Assembly: GCA_934636825.1 (NCBI GenBank)
Contig: CAKUBG010000001.1
Span: forward strand, 124,001-188,000
Reading direction: 5' to 3'
Length of the DNA stretch: 64,000 nucleotides
DNA from: an uncultured bacterium
Lineage (GTDB): Bacteria > Vulcanimicrobiota > Xenobia > Xenobiales > Xenobiaceae
Below the pieces are notes generated by a model. It saw nothing but the letters and a program-made list of their open reading frames with translations. It had not been told where the DNA came from and ran no database searches. Made by a program: the position numbers and the translations under genes. Shown here in pieces: positions 34,531 through 42,430 of the stretch (position 1 is its first letter; every line of letters begins with the position of its first letter).

Positions 34531-35934
34531 ATGAAGAATTTCCCCTTTTCTTTTAAAACTTTAGTTGTCACCTTAGCTTCTGCCGCTTGCTTAGCCGCTC
34601 CCCTCGCTGCTTGGGCTGAAGAGCCTGCCCAGCCGATAAGCAAAGGCCATGCTCTTTTCAACAGCATGCAAGAGCATATTATAAAAATTTCCGATCATAT
34701 TAAAAGCACCGTAGTACATATTGAAGTGCTCTCTAAAGTCGGCAATCAGAGACGCAAAGCTACTGGTAGTGGTTTGATTTTGTCACCCGACGGCAAGATC
34801 GTTACGAACTACCACGTTATTGACAAAGCTCAACTAATCACAGTTATTCTGGATGATAAGAGCAAATATACCGCTGAAATCATTCGTGACGACCAGCAAA
34901 CCGACTTGGCGTTCTTAAAAATTAAGCCTAATCGCGCTTTGCCTTACGCTCAATTGGCCGATTCCGATAAAGTACAAGTCGGTGAATGGATTATTGCCGT
35001 AGGTAATCCTTACGGATTTGATCGCACCGTTTCTTTTGGTATCGTCAGCGGTAAAGGACGCTTTATCCCCGGAGCCGACAACGGAGTTCCCCTTATTAAC
35101 GACTTTATACAAATAGACGCCTTAATCGATCCCGGCAACTCCGGCGGCCCCTTGGTCAATATGAATGGCGAAGTTGTTGGTATCAACTCTATTGGCGTCG
35201 GCCGCGGCCAGGGTTTTACTATTCCCTCCAATATTGTCAAAGATGTAGATAGTCGCCTCGAAGTAGAAGGTCATATTCAGCGCGGTTGGTTAGGCATATT
35301 TATGCAACCCTTCACAGAAGAATATGCCGCCTTCATTAAACAACCCGATTTGCGCGGTCTCTTGGTAAGCGATACTACTAAAGACAGCCCCGCTTACAAA
35401 GCCGGTTTACGCAGCGGCGACATTATTACCAAGCTCAACGGAAAAGTGGTCAATGCCGACAGCGACGAAGCTTTAAATCGCGTCAAACTCGAAGTTGCTC
35501 AGTTGTTGCCCAACGCCAAAGTGCCCATTGAATATATTCGTAATGGCAAAAAATATGAAACTGCTGCCGTTTTGGGCGTACAGCCTAACGTAACTACCAA
35601 CGATATCGAAACTAGCTACGGCTTTATTGCTAATGAAATTACTGTGGCTTCCGAGCTGGAATATCGTCTCTTAGACCGCGACGGTATGTTAGTTTCCAAG
35701 GTTGAGAAAGGTTCCGCTGCAGCCAATGCCAGCCTCTCCGTGGGTGACGTCATTACTAAAGTAAATGATAAACCTATTCACAATGCTAAAGATCTAAAAG
35801 ACGCCTTAAATAGTGTCAAAAACGACAAGCACTTCTTAATTACTGCCAGACGCGGCTTAGTTAAAGTCTTCTGTCTTATCGACACCTCTACTTACGGTGT
35901 AGCCGATCCTTCCAAGACAGAAAAAGAGAAATAG
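34531..35934 (+). CDS. HtrA/Deg-family serine protease with two PDZ domains
   Basis: A 467-residue periplasmic protease. A Sec signal (1-29, ending A-W-A) is followed by a trypsin-fold domain with the triad His95 (T-N-Y-H-V), Asp125 (T-D-L-A-F-L) and Ser204 (G-N-S-G-G-P-L), then two PDZ domains (about 245-345 and 370-450), the second with V-S-K-V-E-K-G-S-A-A. This is the DegP/DegQ architecture: degradation and chaperoning of misfolded envelope proteins, usually stress-induced. It follows the tubulin-like gene and is closed by a strong terminator. Confidence 0.95.
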   Translation: MKNFPFSFKTLVVTLASAACLAAPLAAWAEEPAQPISKGHALFNSMQEHIIKISDHIKSTVVHIEVLSKVGNQRRKATGSGLILSPDGKIVTNYHVIDKAQLITVILDDKSKYTAEIIRDDQQTDLAFLKIKPNRALPYAQLADSDKVQVGEWIIAVGNPYGFDRTVSFGIVSGKGRFIPGADNGVPLINDFIQIDALIDPGNSGGPLVNMNGEVVGINSIGVGRGQGFTIPSNIVKDVDSRLEVEGHIQRGWLGIFMQPFTEEYAAFIKQPDLRGLLVSDTTKDSPAYKAGLRSGDIITKLNGKVVNADSDEALNRVKLEVAQLLPNAKVPIEYIRNGKKYETAAVLGVQPNVTTNDIETSYGFIANEITVASELEYRLLDRDGMLVSKVEKGSAAANASLSVGDVITKVNDKPIHNAKDLKDALNSVKNDKHFLITARRGLVKVFCLIDTSTYGVADPSKTEKEK

Positions 35935-35960
35935 CCTACTATTATTGCTATTCTCGATAT

Positions 35961-36012
35961 AAATAAAGCAGCTCGCTCTTTAGTTCTTTCAAAAGCGAGC
36001 TGCTTTATTTTT
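35961..36012 (+). terminator. Intrinsic terminator after the HtrA gene
   Basis: A near-perfect stem, AAATAAAGCAGCTCGCT with AGCGAGCTGCTTTATTT, ending in a T run. It is long and stable, and the A/T flanks would also let it work from the other side. Confidence 0.9.
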
Positions 36013-36030
36013 TACAGACTTTTGCTTCAC

Positions 36031-36085
36031 AAAAAAAAGCCCCCCGCCTTTTGTTCTTAAAGGGAACAAACCAGCGAGGGGCTTT
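36031..36085 (-). terminator. Intrinsic terminator after ygeW
   Basis: On the minus strand AAAGCCCCTCGC pairs with GCGGGGGGCTTT with an inner pairing TTTGTTC/GAACAAA, followed by a T8 run. It starts 33 nt after the ygeW stop codon. Confidence 0.88.
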
Positions 36086-36118
36086 AGCTTAAATTGCTAA
36101 GCGACCGATTCGCAAAAA

Positions 36119-37327
36119 CTAGCGTACAATGCGGCGCTCTCTGTCACGCTCGAGGAGCTGAACGAGAGTGTTGACGGGGTTCTGGAAGCGGGTGAGCAAG
36201 ATCATAGCGGCAATGACGAAGGGCTTGTGAGCAGCTTCGGCATAGGTGTCTAAGCGGTAGCGCTCAAACACGGAAGCGGCGCATTCGCCTTCTTTGCAGC
36301 TAACGCCGCTGATGTCGGCGGGCAAGCAGTGGCAATAGAGAGCCTTACCGTTGCGGGTAAGTTTCATCATCTCTTCGGTGCATTCCCAATCTTTGTGGGT
36401 AGCGTTGTGGGCCAAAGCTCTCTCTTCGAGGGCCTTGAGCTCGGAAGCGCGACCGGAACGAAGCAACTCGGTGCGCTCTTGCATTACAGTGAAGGGAGCC
36501 CAGCTCTTAGGATAGACGATGTCAGCGTTCTCGAAAGCTTCTTCCATGGAGTGAGTGATGTTGAAGCTACCACCGGTCTCCTGGGAGAACTTGCGAGCGG
36601 CTTCGACGGGCTCATCCAACAGATCGTAACCTTCGGGGTAAGCCAAGCTTACATCCATACCGAAGCGGCTCATCAAACCGATGATACCTTGAGGAACGGA
36701 GAGGGGCTTGCCATAGCTGGGAGAGTAGGCCCAAGTCATGGCCACTTTCTTACCACGCAAGTTCTCTACGCCACCGAAACGCTCGATGATGTGACTCAAG
36801 TCGGCCAGAGCCTGAGTGGGGTGGTCGAGGTCGCACTGCAAGTTGACTACGGAAGTACGGTTGGGCAAAATGCCATGCTCGTAGCTTTCCTGAATAGAGT
36901 CGGACATTTCTTTCTGATAGCGGTGACCTTCGCCAATGAACATGTCATCACGAATACCGATAACTTCGGTCAAGAAAGAAATCATGGTAGCGGTCTCGCG
37001 GACGGTCTCACCGTGAGCGATCTGGGAAGTGCTCTCGTCGAGTTCTTCGGTGCCCAAGCCGAGCATGTTACAAGCGGACTTGAAGGAATAACGGGTACGG
37101 GTGGACTTGTCGCGGAAGATAGACAAACCTAATCCGGTATCGAAAACTTTTACGGACTTGCCGGCGCGGTTTAAGCGCTGCAAAGCTTCAGCTACTAAGA
37201 GAACGGCGTTGATGGTCTCTTTGGGATAGCGCCAAGTGATAAAGAAGCTGTCATTGTAAAGATCAGTAGGGTTAGCTTCTAATTCGTTGATAATTTTTTT
37301 TACTCTGTCGAGGTTAATGTCGGCCAC
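36119..37327 (-). CDS. ygeW: YgeW-type knotted carbamoyltransferase
   Basis: The 402-residue protein (from the GTG at 37327, with GGAG 10 nt upstream; the frame stays open for 24 more codons that look non-coding) matches E. coli YgeW closely by memory, including D-K-S-T-R-T-R, L-D-E-S-T-S-Q-I-A-H-G-E, H-P-T-Q-A-L-A-D, M-T-W-A-Y-S-P-S-Y-G-K-P and H-C-L-P-A-D-I-S-G-V-S-C. S-x-R-T-R binds carbamoyl phosphate and H-C-L-P is the aspartate/ornithine carbamoyltransferase motif. YgeW is a knotted carbamoyltransferase of unknown amino substrate found in purine-degradation-type clusters. Codons here end in C far more often than in neighbours, suggesting high expression or recent transfer. Confidence 0.95.
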   Translation of the reverse strand: MADINLDRVKKIINELEANPTDLYNDSFFITWRYPKETINAVLLVAEALQRLNRAGKSVKVFDTGLGLSIFRDKSTRTRYSFKSACNMLGLGTEELDESTSQIAHGETVRETATMISFLTEVIGIRDDMFIGEGHRYQKEMSDSIQESYEHGILPNRTSVVNLQCDLDHPTQALADLSHIIERFGGVENLRGKKVAMTWAYSPSYGKPLSVPQGIIGLMSRFGMDVSLAYPEGYDLLDEPVEAARKFSQETGGSFNITHSMEEAFENADIVYPKSWAPFTVMQERTELLRSGRASELKALEERALAHNATHKDWECTEEMMKLTRNGKALYCHCLPADISGVSCKEGECAASVFERYRLDTYAEAAHKPFVIAAMILLTRFQNPVNTLVQLLERDRERRIVR

Positions 37328-37455
37328 AGTACATACACTCCAAAAAAAATGGTTAAAAAACTGGCACTGTTTTAGACAGTGTCCCTGTTTATCCTGCACA
37401 CAATAAAGGTAATATTGTGCATTTTGCCATTAAAGTACAAATATTCCATTATATC

Positions 37456-39366
37456 TTATTCTATTTCTTCCACCCAAATTTCCGCGCCTATTTGCGTAGG
37501 AATAACGGGCAGCATACCATTTTTGACTACAGCAGTTGAATTGTAAATTACTCCTTTAAAGCGCGTGCCTTCTGCTAAAGCGGCGGCTTCCACGGGAATA
37601 GCGATATGTGTAGAAACACTAGACTCACCATTTTCAATAGGCCGATTCTCTTTGCTAATAGCACAAATGGCTCTGGGGCCTTGACCTTCACGCATAAAAG
37701 CCAAACTGCCACCTTCAGCATAAAGCCATTGCAAACCGCCGCGACGCAAACATTCTAGCTTTTTACGTGCAGCACACAATTTTTTCATGATTGCCAGCAT
37801 ACGGCTATGCCATTGGGTGTGATCCCAAATCATTGGGCGGCGGTTGTCTGGGTCTAGGCCACCTTCCATACCAATTTCATCGCCGTAATAAATGCAAGGC
37901 ACGCCTTGATAAGCGAACATAAAGGTATAGAGAGCAGACGCCTTATAGACTTTACCTTGATTGAAAGTTTTAACTCGCGGCAAATCGTGGCTGCCTAACA
38001 AATTGAGCATATTTAAAGCATTCTTTTCAGGAATAGCCGCTCGGAAACTTTGCATTTGCTCAACAAGATCTGTATCGGCTAAAGGCGCTCTATCTCCCCA
38101 ACCTTTACCTTTAAAAGCTTCAAAATCAAAACCGGCCATCCACTGGTTCATGGGCATGCAAAAAGCCCGATAATTCATAGAAGCATCAAATTCGTCACCT
38201 TGTTGGTAATCGCTAGGATCGAAAAATTGTTCGCCCAAAAGCCAAGCTTGTGGAGCTTCTTCCTTGACCGCTTGTCTCATTTCTCGGCCTATTTCATGTC
38301 CCAACTGTTCCATTTTCTGTCTAGCCAACATATTAGCAACATCCACACGCCAGCCGTCTATAGAATAGGGCTCACGCAACCAGCGGCGCATAATAGAATC
38401 TGAGTCGCCATACATGCGTCGGCGCAATTCGGAAGAGCGATAATTTAAACGTGGCAAAGTGCTCACTCCCAGCCACATCTCGTATTGATCGGGATTGTCA
38501 TTATAAAAAGTAAAGAAAGAGTATTCCGGAGCGTTTTTATCTTCTCGGGCTTTCTTAAACCAATCGTTATGATCGCCGCAATGGTTGGGAACCAGATCGA
38601 GCACCAAACGCATATTTTTAGCTTTGGTGGCTTGGCGCAATTTTGCTAAAGCTTCATTGCCGCCAAAATGCGGATCGACATTGTAATAATCGGCTACATC
38701 GTATTTATGATTGCTCGGAGATGTAAAAATGGGAGTTAAATAGAGAGCGTCTATGCCTAATTCGCTTAAATAGTCCAATTTGGAAGTAATGCCGGGCAAG
38801 TCTCCGCCATAGAAAGAGCAATTGCCAGACGCTTTATCTACAGGTTCTCCCCAAGCAAAAGCTTTGGTCGCCTTGCCTGCCAAAGTATACTCTCCGTCTT
38901 TAACATTGGTGGATCTGTCACCACAGCAAAAACGCTCGGGAAAAATTTGGTAAAAGATAGAATCTTGCACCCATTGAGGAGGTTCGTTAAGTAAAGAAAC
39001 TTTGAAATCGTCTCTATCTAGAGGAGTAAAAGAGCACAAACCTTTAGCATTGAAATGTAAGTTACCTCGGGAGGTTACGCAACAAAAGCGATATTGCAAT
39101 AAAGGTACGTCTACTTCTAAACAAGCTTCCCACCACTCCCAAGTGTCAGCACTGCGCTTGGCCAATTCTGGCAACTCGCTTGCTGACAAACGAGCCGCTT
39201 CAATAAAGCGTTCTTCTCCTTCCGGAGCCGTGCGCACATAAATATTTTCAACGGCCAATTCTTTGCTTAAACGCAAACGGATGATTAAGCGATTGCTGTT
39301 TTCAAGTTTACAGCAATAAGGTGGAATTGCAGCGTGAAAAATAGGAGCGGAAATAAAAGTATACAC
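37456..39366 (-). CDS. GH13 glycosidase, neopullulanase/cyclomaltodextrinase-like
   Basis: A 636-residue alpha-amylase-family enzyme without a signal peptide, so it acts on maltodextrins in the cytoplasm. An N-terminal beta domain (1-125) precedes the barrel, which opens with D-S-I-F-Y-Q-I-F-P-E-R-F. The catalytic residues are visible: nucleophile Asp342 (D-G-W-R-V-D-V-A-N), acid/base Glu379 (L-L-G-E-Q-F-F) and Asp461 (G-S-H-D-L-P-R). The F-Y-G-G-D-L-P-G-I and E-R-F motifs are typical of the neopullulanase/MalZ/cyclomaltodextrinase subfamily (GH13_20/21). It hydrolyses alpha-1,4-linked dextrins, possibly pullulan or cyclodextrins. It lies 128 nt upstream of ygeW on the same strand. Confidence 0.93.
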   Translation of the reverse strand: MYTFISAPIFHAAIPPYCCKLENSNRLIIRLRLSKELAVENIYVRTAPEGEERFIEAARLSASELPELAKRSADTWEWWEACLEVDVPLLQYRFCCVTSRGNLHFNAKGLCSFTPLDRDDFKVSLLNEPPQWVQDSIFYQIFPERFCCGDRSTNVKDGEYTLAGKATKAFAWGEPVDKASGNCSFYGGDLPGITSKLDYLSELGIDALYLTPIFTSPSNHKYDVADYYNVDPHFGGNEALAKLRQATKAKNMRLVLDLVPNHCGDHNDWFKKAREDKNAPEYSFFTFYNDNPDQYEMWLGVSTLPRLNYRSSELRRRMYGDSDSIMRRWLREPYSIDGWRVDVANMLARQKMEQLGHEIGREMRQAVKEEAPQAWLLGEQFFDPSDYQQGDEFDASMNYRAFCMPMNQWMAGFDFEAFKGKGWGDRAPLADTDLVEQMQSFRAAIPEKNALNMLNLLGSHDLPRVKTFNQGKVYKASALYTFMFAYQGVPCIYYGDEIGMEGGLDPDNRRPMIWDHTQWHSRMLAIMKKLCAARKKLECLRRGGLQWLYAEGGSLAFMREGQGPRAICAISKENRPIENGESSVSTHIAIPVEAAALAEGTRFKGVIYNSTAVVKNGMLPVIPTQIGAEIWVEEIE

Positions 39367-39596
39367 GGGATAGACCTCTCTGTGTAATGCGAAACTGGAT
39401 AGAGCTATACGCCATGCGTTTATTCAAGAAAGGCCCCACTATTCCGCCCTAATAGCATTAGTTTGCATGACTCAAGCAAACATTATAGAAGATTAGCAAG
39501 AATTGATCTTTGGTCACGTAAGCAGGGAAAACCAAGATAACGGCGACTCCTAAATGACTAGGAATTCATAGATAATAGGCGAACTTTTCAGAGCTT

Positions 39597-40709
39597 ATGA
39601 GCGTCCCGGAGATAAGACGATATACAATTACCAAGGTTGCCCCAGAGCGTGCCTTTGAAGCCTGGACAGAACCGGAGCATTTGTCTCGCTGGTTCTGCGA
39701 TAAGGTTGTAGGTTGGCCCGGCTATGGTGGTACTTTAACTATGACTTGGGAGAAGTTTGGCTTCAGTATAGACTACTATTTGCCAACTATTATTCCCCCT
39801 AAAAAAGTAGTCATGAAGTCACTTATCCCCGGCTTAGGCACACAAACGCTCAATATTTCCATACGTTCCTACGGCGAAGGCTGTCGTGTCGAAATTGTCG
39901 AAACTGGCCCCGGTGCTGAAGGCCAAGCCGGAGCGGGCGACGCCAAATCCGGTTGGGAGATGTCTTTGGCCTTATTTAAGACCTATGTAGAAAATTTTTG
40001 GAACAAAAATCGCCGAACCTTTTTCGCTATTATTACCGCCCCCTACGAAAATAGCCGTCTTATGCACTACTACAAAGATGCAGACGGCCTCACTAAGTGG
40101 CTAGCTAAATCAGGCTCTATCGGCGACCCGGGCACGCCGGTCAATTTAAAGCTCAAAAATGGCATGAACCTTACCGGAAAAGTAATGGCTGTCACTAGCC
40201 ACGAGCTTTTAGTAACCTGGCGAGAGATCTCAGGTTTTATTGAATTAAAATCGTTTACCGGTAGTGCCGAACGCACAGCTATATTAGTTCGTGGTTCCAC
40301 TTACGGAGACGCTATTAGCGACGAAAAATTGGCGGATATCAACCGCTTCATGGAGCAAGCTGTAAGCGTGCTTCACATCATTTTAAAAGCTGAAGAAGAA
40401 GCACGCCAAACTATTGCCGCCCGCAAGGCCGCCAAAGAAGCTGAGCGCCAAGCCAAGATGCAAGCCGAAGCTCAAGCGGCAGCTCTGGCAGCAGCCCAAG
40501 AAATTCTGCAAGCCGGCAATGGTGAAGATGAGCTCTTGCGTATGACTCGCGAAGCTGAAGAGCAAGCGGCCAAAATTAAGGAAGAGCTCATCCAAAGCGC
40601 CGACTCATTTGAAGAAAATGAATTGCCCACGCCTCCGCTTGAGCCAGAGGACGAAACTCCTGAGCCTGTGCCCAATCCCGGCGAGGAGCTCGACGAAGAA
40701 GACGATTAG
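39597..40709 (+). CDS. Double SRPBCC (AHSA1-like) protein with coiled-coil tail
   Basis: A 370-residue cytoplasmic protein. Residues 1-130 are an AHSA1-type SRPBCC domain (T-I-T-K-V-A-P-E-R-A-F-E-A-W-T-E-P-E-H with L-S-R-W-F). Residues about 140-265 look like a second SRPBCC domain: I-T-A-P-Y-E-N-S-R-L, then L-T-K-W-L and a late helix. Residues 265-330 form an Ala/Glu/Lys coiled coil (E-A-E-R-Q-A-K-M-Q-A-E-A), and the last 40 are a Pro/Glu acidic tail. Single AHSA1 domains bind hydrophobic ligands or Hsp90; the double domain plus coiled coil is unusual. No operon partner. Confidence 0.75.
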   Translation: MSVPEIRRYTITKVAPERAFEAWTEPEHLSRWFCDKVVGWPGYGGTLTMTWEKFGFSIDYYLPTIIPPKKVVMKSLIPGLGTQTLNISIRSYGEGCRVEIVETGPGAEGQAGAGDAKSGWEMSLALFKTYVENFWNKNRRTFFAIITAPYENSRLMHYYKDADGLTKWLAKSGSIGDPGTPVNLKLKNGMNLTGKVMAVTSHELLVTWREISGFIELKSFTGSAERTAILVRGSTYGDAISDEKLADINRFMEQAVSVLHIILKAEEEARQTIAARKAAKEAERQAKMQAEAQAAALAAAQEILQAGNGEDELLRMTREAEEQAAKIKEELIQSADSFEENELPTPPLEPEDETPEPVPNPGEELDEEDD

Positions 40710-40739
40710 GCTTTTCGTTACACATATTACGCGCACTGC

Positions 40740-40780
40740 AGAGCCGCTCCGACCACACAAAAAGTCGGAGCGGCTCTTTT
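40740..40780 (+). terminator. Intrinsic terminator after the SRPBCC gene
   Basis: A perfect 14-bp stem, AGAGCCGCTCCGAC with GTCGGAGCGGCTCT, loop of about ten nt, then a T4 run. Thirty nt after the stop codon. Confidence 0.9.
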
Positions 40781-41053
40781 GCTATGCTTGCTCTTTTGTG
40801 TGCTCGCCGGGATTGGCTATTTTCAGCCTTAGCCAAAATATAAGCGCTCAGCTTCACAAAATCGCCTTGCTGGCCAACTAGAGTCGAATCTAGCCTTCAA
40901 CGTTTACATATTTGCAAAGCGGCGGCAATCGTCCCTTAATAAGATGGCACAGTTTTTTTCACTTTTGTCTGGCATACTTTGGGTACAAAGGCTGATATCT
41001 CCCCTAACGAAGCTGTCGGCCTCAGTACAAAGCAAAGGAAAGGGCCGACTGAC
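40781..41053. other. Intergenic stretch without a supported gene
   Basis: The stretch holds several overlapping open frames, none with a ribosome site or family resemblance. No tRNA, riboswitch or operator was recognised. The only signal at its right end is AAGGAAAGGG, which I use to start the next gene at 41054. Confidence 0.6.
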
Positions 41054-42277
41054 GTGTACAACTATGCGACAATTGACAACTTAGCTTATCGTTCTTTGCC
41101 TGGCTTTAGTTTAAATTGTCGCACTCACGCAGCTCCCAACCGAGCTGCCCCAACTGAATTGGCTGAAACTTTGGAAGTTTTAAGCGTGCAGCCTCAAGAC
41201 AAAAGTGAAATGTCCGCCGTTACCGCTCAAGAGAAGCTATTGCCGCCGCAACAAGGGCCGGAATGGCGTCCATTTTACCAGCATTGGCACGTACCTGTAG
41301 TGGCACGCAGCCAAGATTTTGAGGTATGGCACTACGGCCCGGAGCGCAACTTGGGCGAAATTTTGCCTAAAATTGAGGAAGATTCGCTCGAATGCTCAGG
41401 GCAGCATTTGCAAGCTATACAAACGGCACAAAAGACGCTTAACTCCTTTTCAGCCGATTTGGGACGGGATTTTACTTTAAGCGACCAGCCTATGCCTATT
41501 GTGATAGGCCATCCTCAGGTGCAAAGTAGTTTACCTTTTTACCAACAAGCGCCTTTCAAATGCATAGGGCTCAGCCATAACGCCGACTACATTCACCCCG
41601 ACGCTATCAGTCACGAAACTGGCCACGCTATCTTAGACAGTCGCCACAACTACGATTATAAAGACTTTGAAACCGCTGCCGTCCATGAAGCTTTTGCCGA
41701 TTGTTGCTCTTTACTGGCCGCTTGGCATGAGCCGCCAATAATATGGGACATATTGCGTCAAAGAGCTTTGGGTCTCTCTTCCAATAAGCTCACAACTATA
41801 GGAGAGAATCTGGGGCCCAGCTCTGACAATTATCCGATAAGAGATTTAAGCCAAGCTACCGATTCTACTGATAAAAATGGGCAAACGCCGCACGAACACA
41901 GTCAACAATTTACTCAAGCTTTTTATCATTGCTTGCTCGCTTGGGAGAAATACTATCAACAAGCTAGCCACAGCAAACTCCGTCAAGCCCAACCTATTCC
42001 ACCAGAAATAAAACAAGAGCTAGCAGCCACTTCTTTACCTATCAATTTGGAAGAATATCAAGCTTTAGCTTTAGCTTGCCACACTTTAGGGCGCCATTTT
42101 GCCAATGCTCTCTATCTTTTGCCTAAAACAAGCACACTTAAACTTAATGATCTTGGTCAAGCCTTATTAGATTCAGGTAGAGTTCTAGAAAAAGATCCTC
42201 AGATTAGTCAAAAAATTTACTCCGAAAACTTGCCTTTTCTTCTTTCGCCAAAAGCGAAGGAGTTCAAATCAAATTAA
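41054..42277 (+). CDS. Gluzincin (thermolysin-like) metalloprotease
   Basis: A zinc protease of the MA clan, 407 residues from the GTG at 41054, which has AAGGAAAGGG about 9 nt upstream (an upstream TTG at 40979 has no ribosome site). Zinc ligands are visible: H187-E-T-G-H191 with the third ligand Glu212 in H-E-A-F-A-D, the spacing expected for M4/M36-type gluzincins. It has no signal peptide, N-terminal propeptide domain or membrane span that I can recognise, so either it is cytoplasmic or leaves by a non-Sec route. Substrate unknown. Stands alone; the next gene is 153 nt downstream. Confidence 0.8.
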   Translation: MYNYATIDNLAYRSLPGFSLNCRTHAAPNRAAPTELAETLEVLSVQPQDKSEMSAVTAQEKLLPPQQGPEWRPFYQHWHVPVVARSQDFEVWHYGPERNLGEILPKIEEDSLECSGQHLQAIQTAQKTLNSFSADLGRDFTLSDQPMPIVIGHPQVQSSLPFYQQAPFKCIGLSHNADYIHPDAISHETGHAILDSRHNYDYKDFETAAVHEAFADCCSLLAAWHEPPIIWDILRQRALGLSSNKLTTIGENLGPSSDNYPIRDLSQATDSTDKNGQTPHEHSQQFTQAFYHCLLAWEKYYQQASHSKLRQAQPIPPEIKQELAATSLPINLEEYQALALACHTLGRHFANALYLLPKTSTLKLNDLGQALLDSGRVLEKDPQISQKIYSENLPFLLSPKAKEFKSN

Positions 42278-42430
42278 GTTAAAATTTAAGCTTTAAGAAA
42301 CAGCAGATTGCTGCTAAACTTTATTATAAATAAGCGGTTCGAACTAAATCAGTTTGCCTTTGGCGGCGCTGTTTCTGCAAAGTCGGCGGGTTCCGAGCCC
42401 CTTCAAACAATTGGGAGATAAAATAATTCA

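Noticed and set aside
36329..37132. A 267-codon open frame on the plus strand opposite ygeW
   Set aside because: ygeW is confirmed by many motifs, and C-ending codons on its strand leave few stops on the opposite strand.
42336..42344. GGTTCGAAC resembling a tRNA T-loop
   Set aside because: No acceptor stem or anticodon arm can be formed around it.
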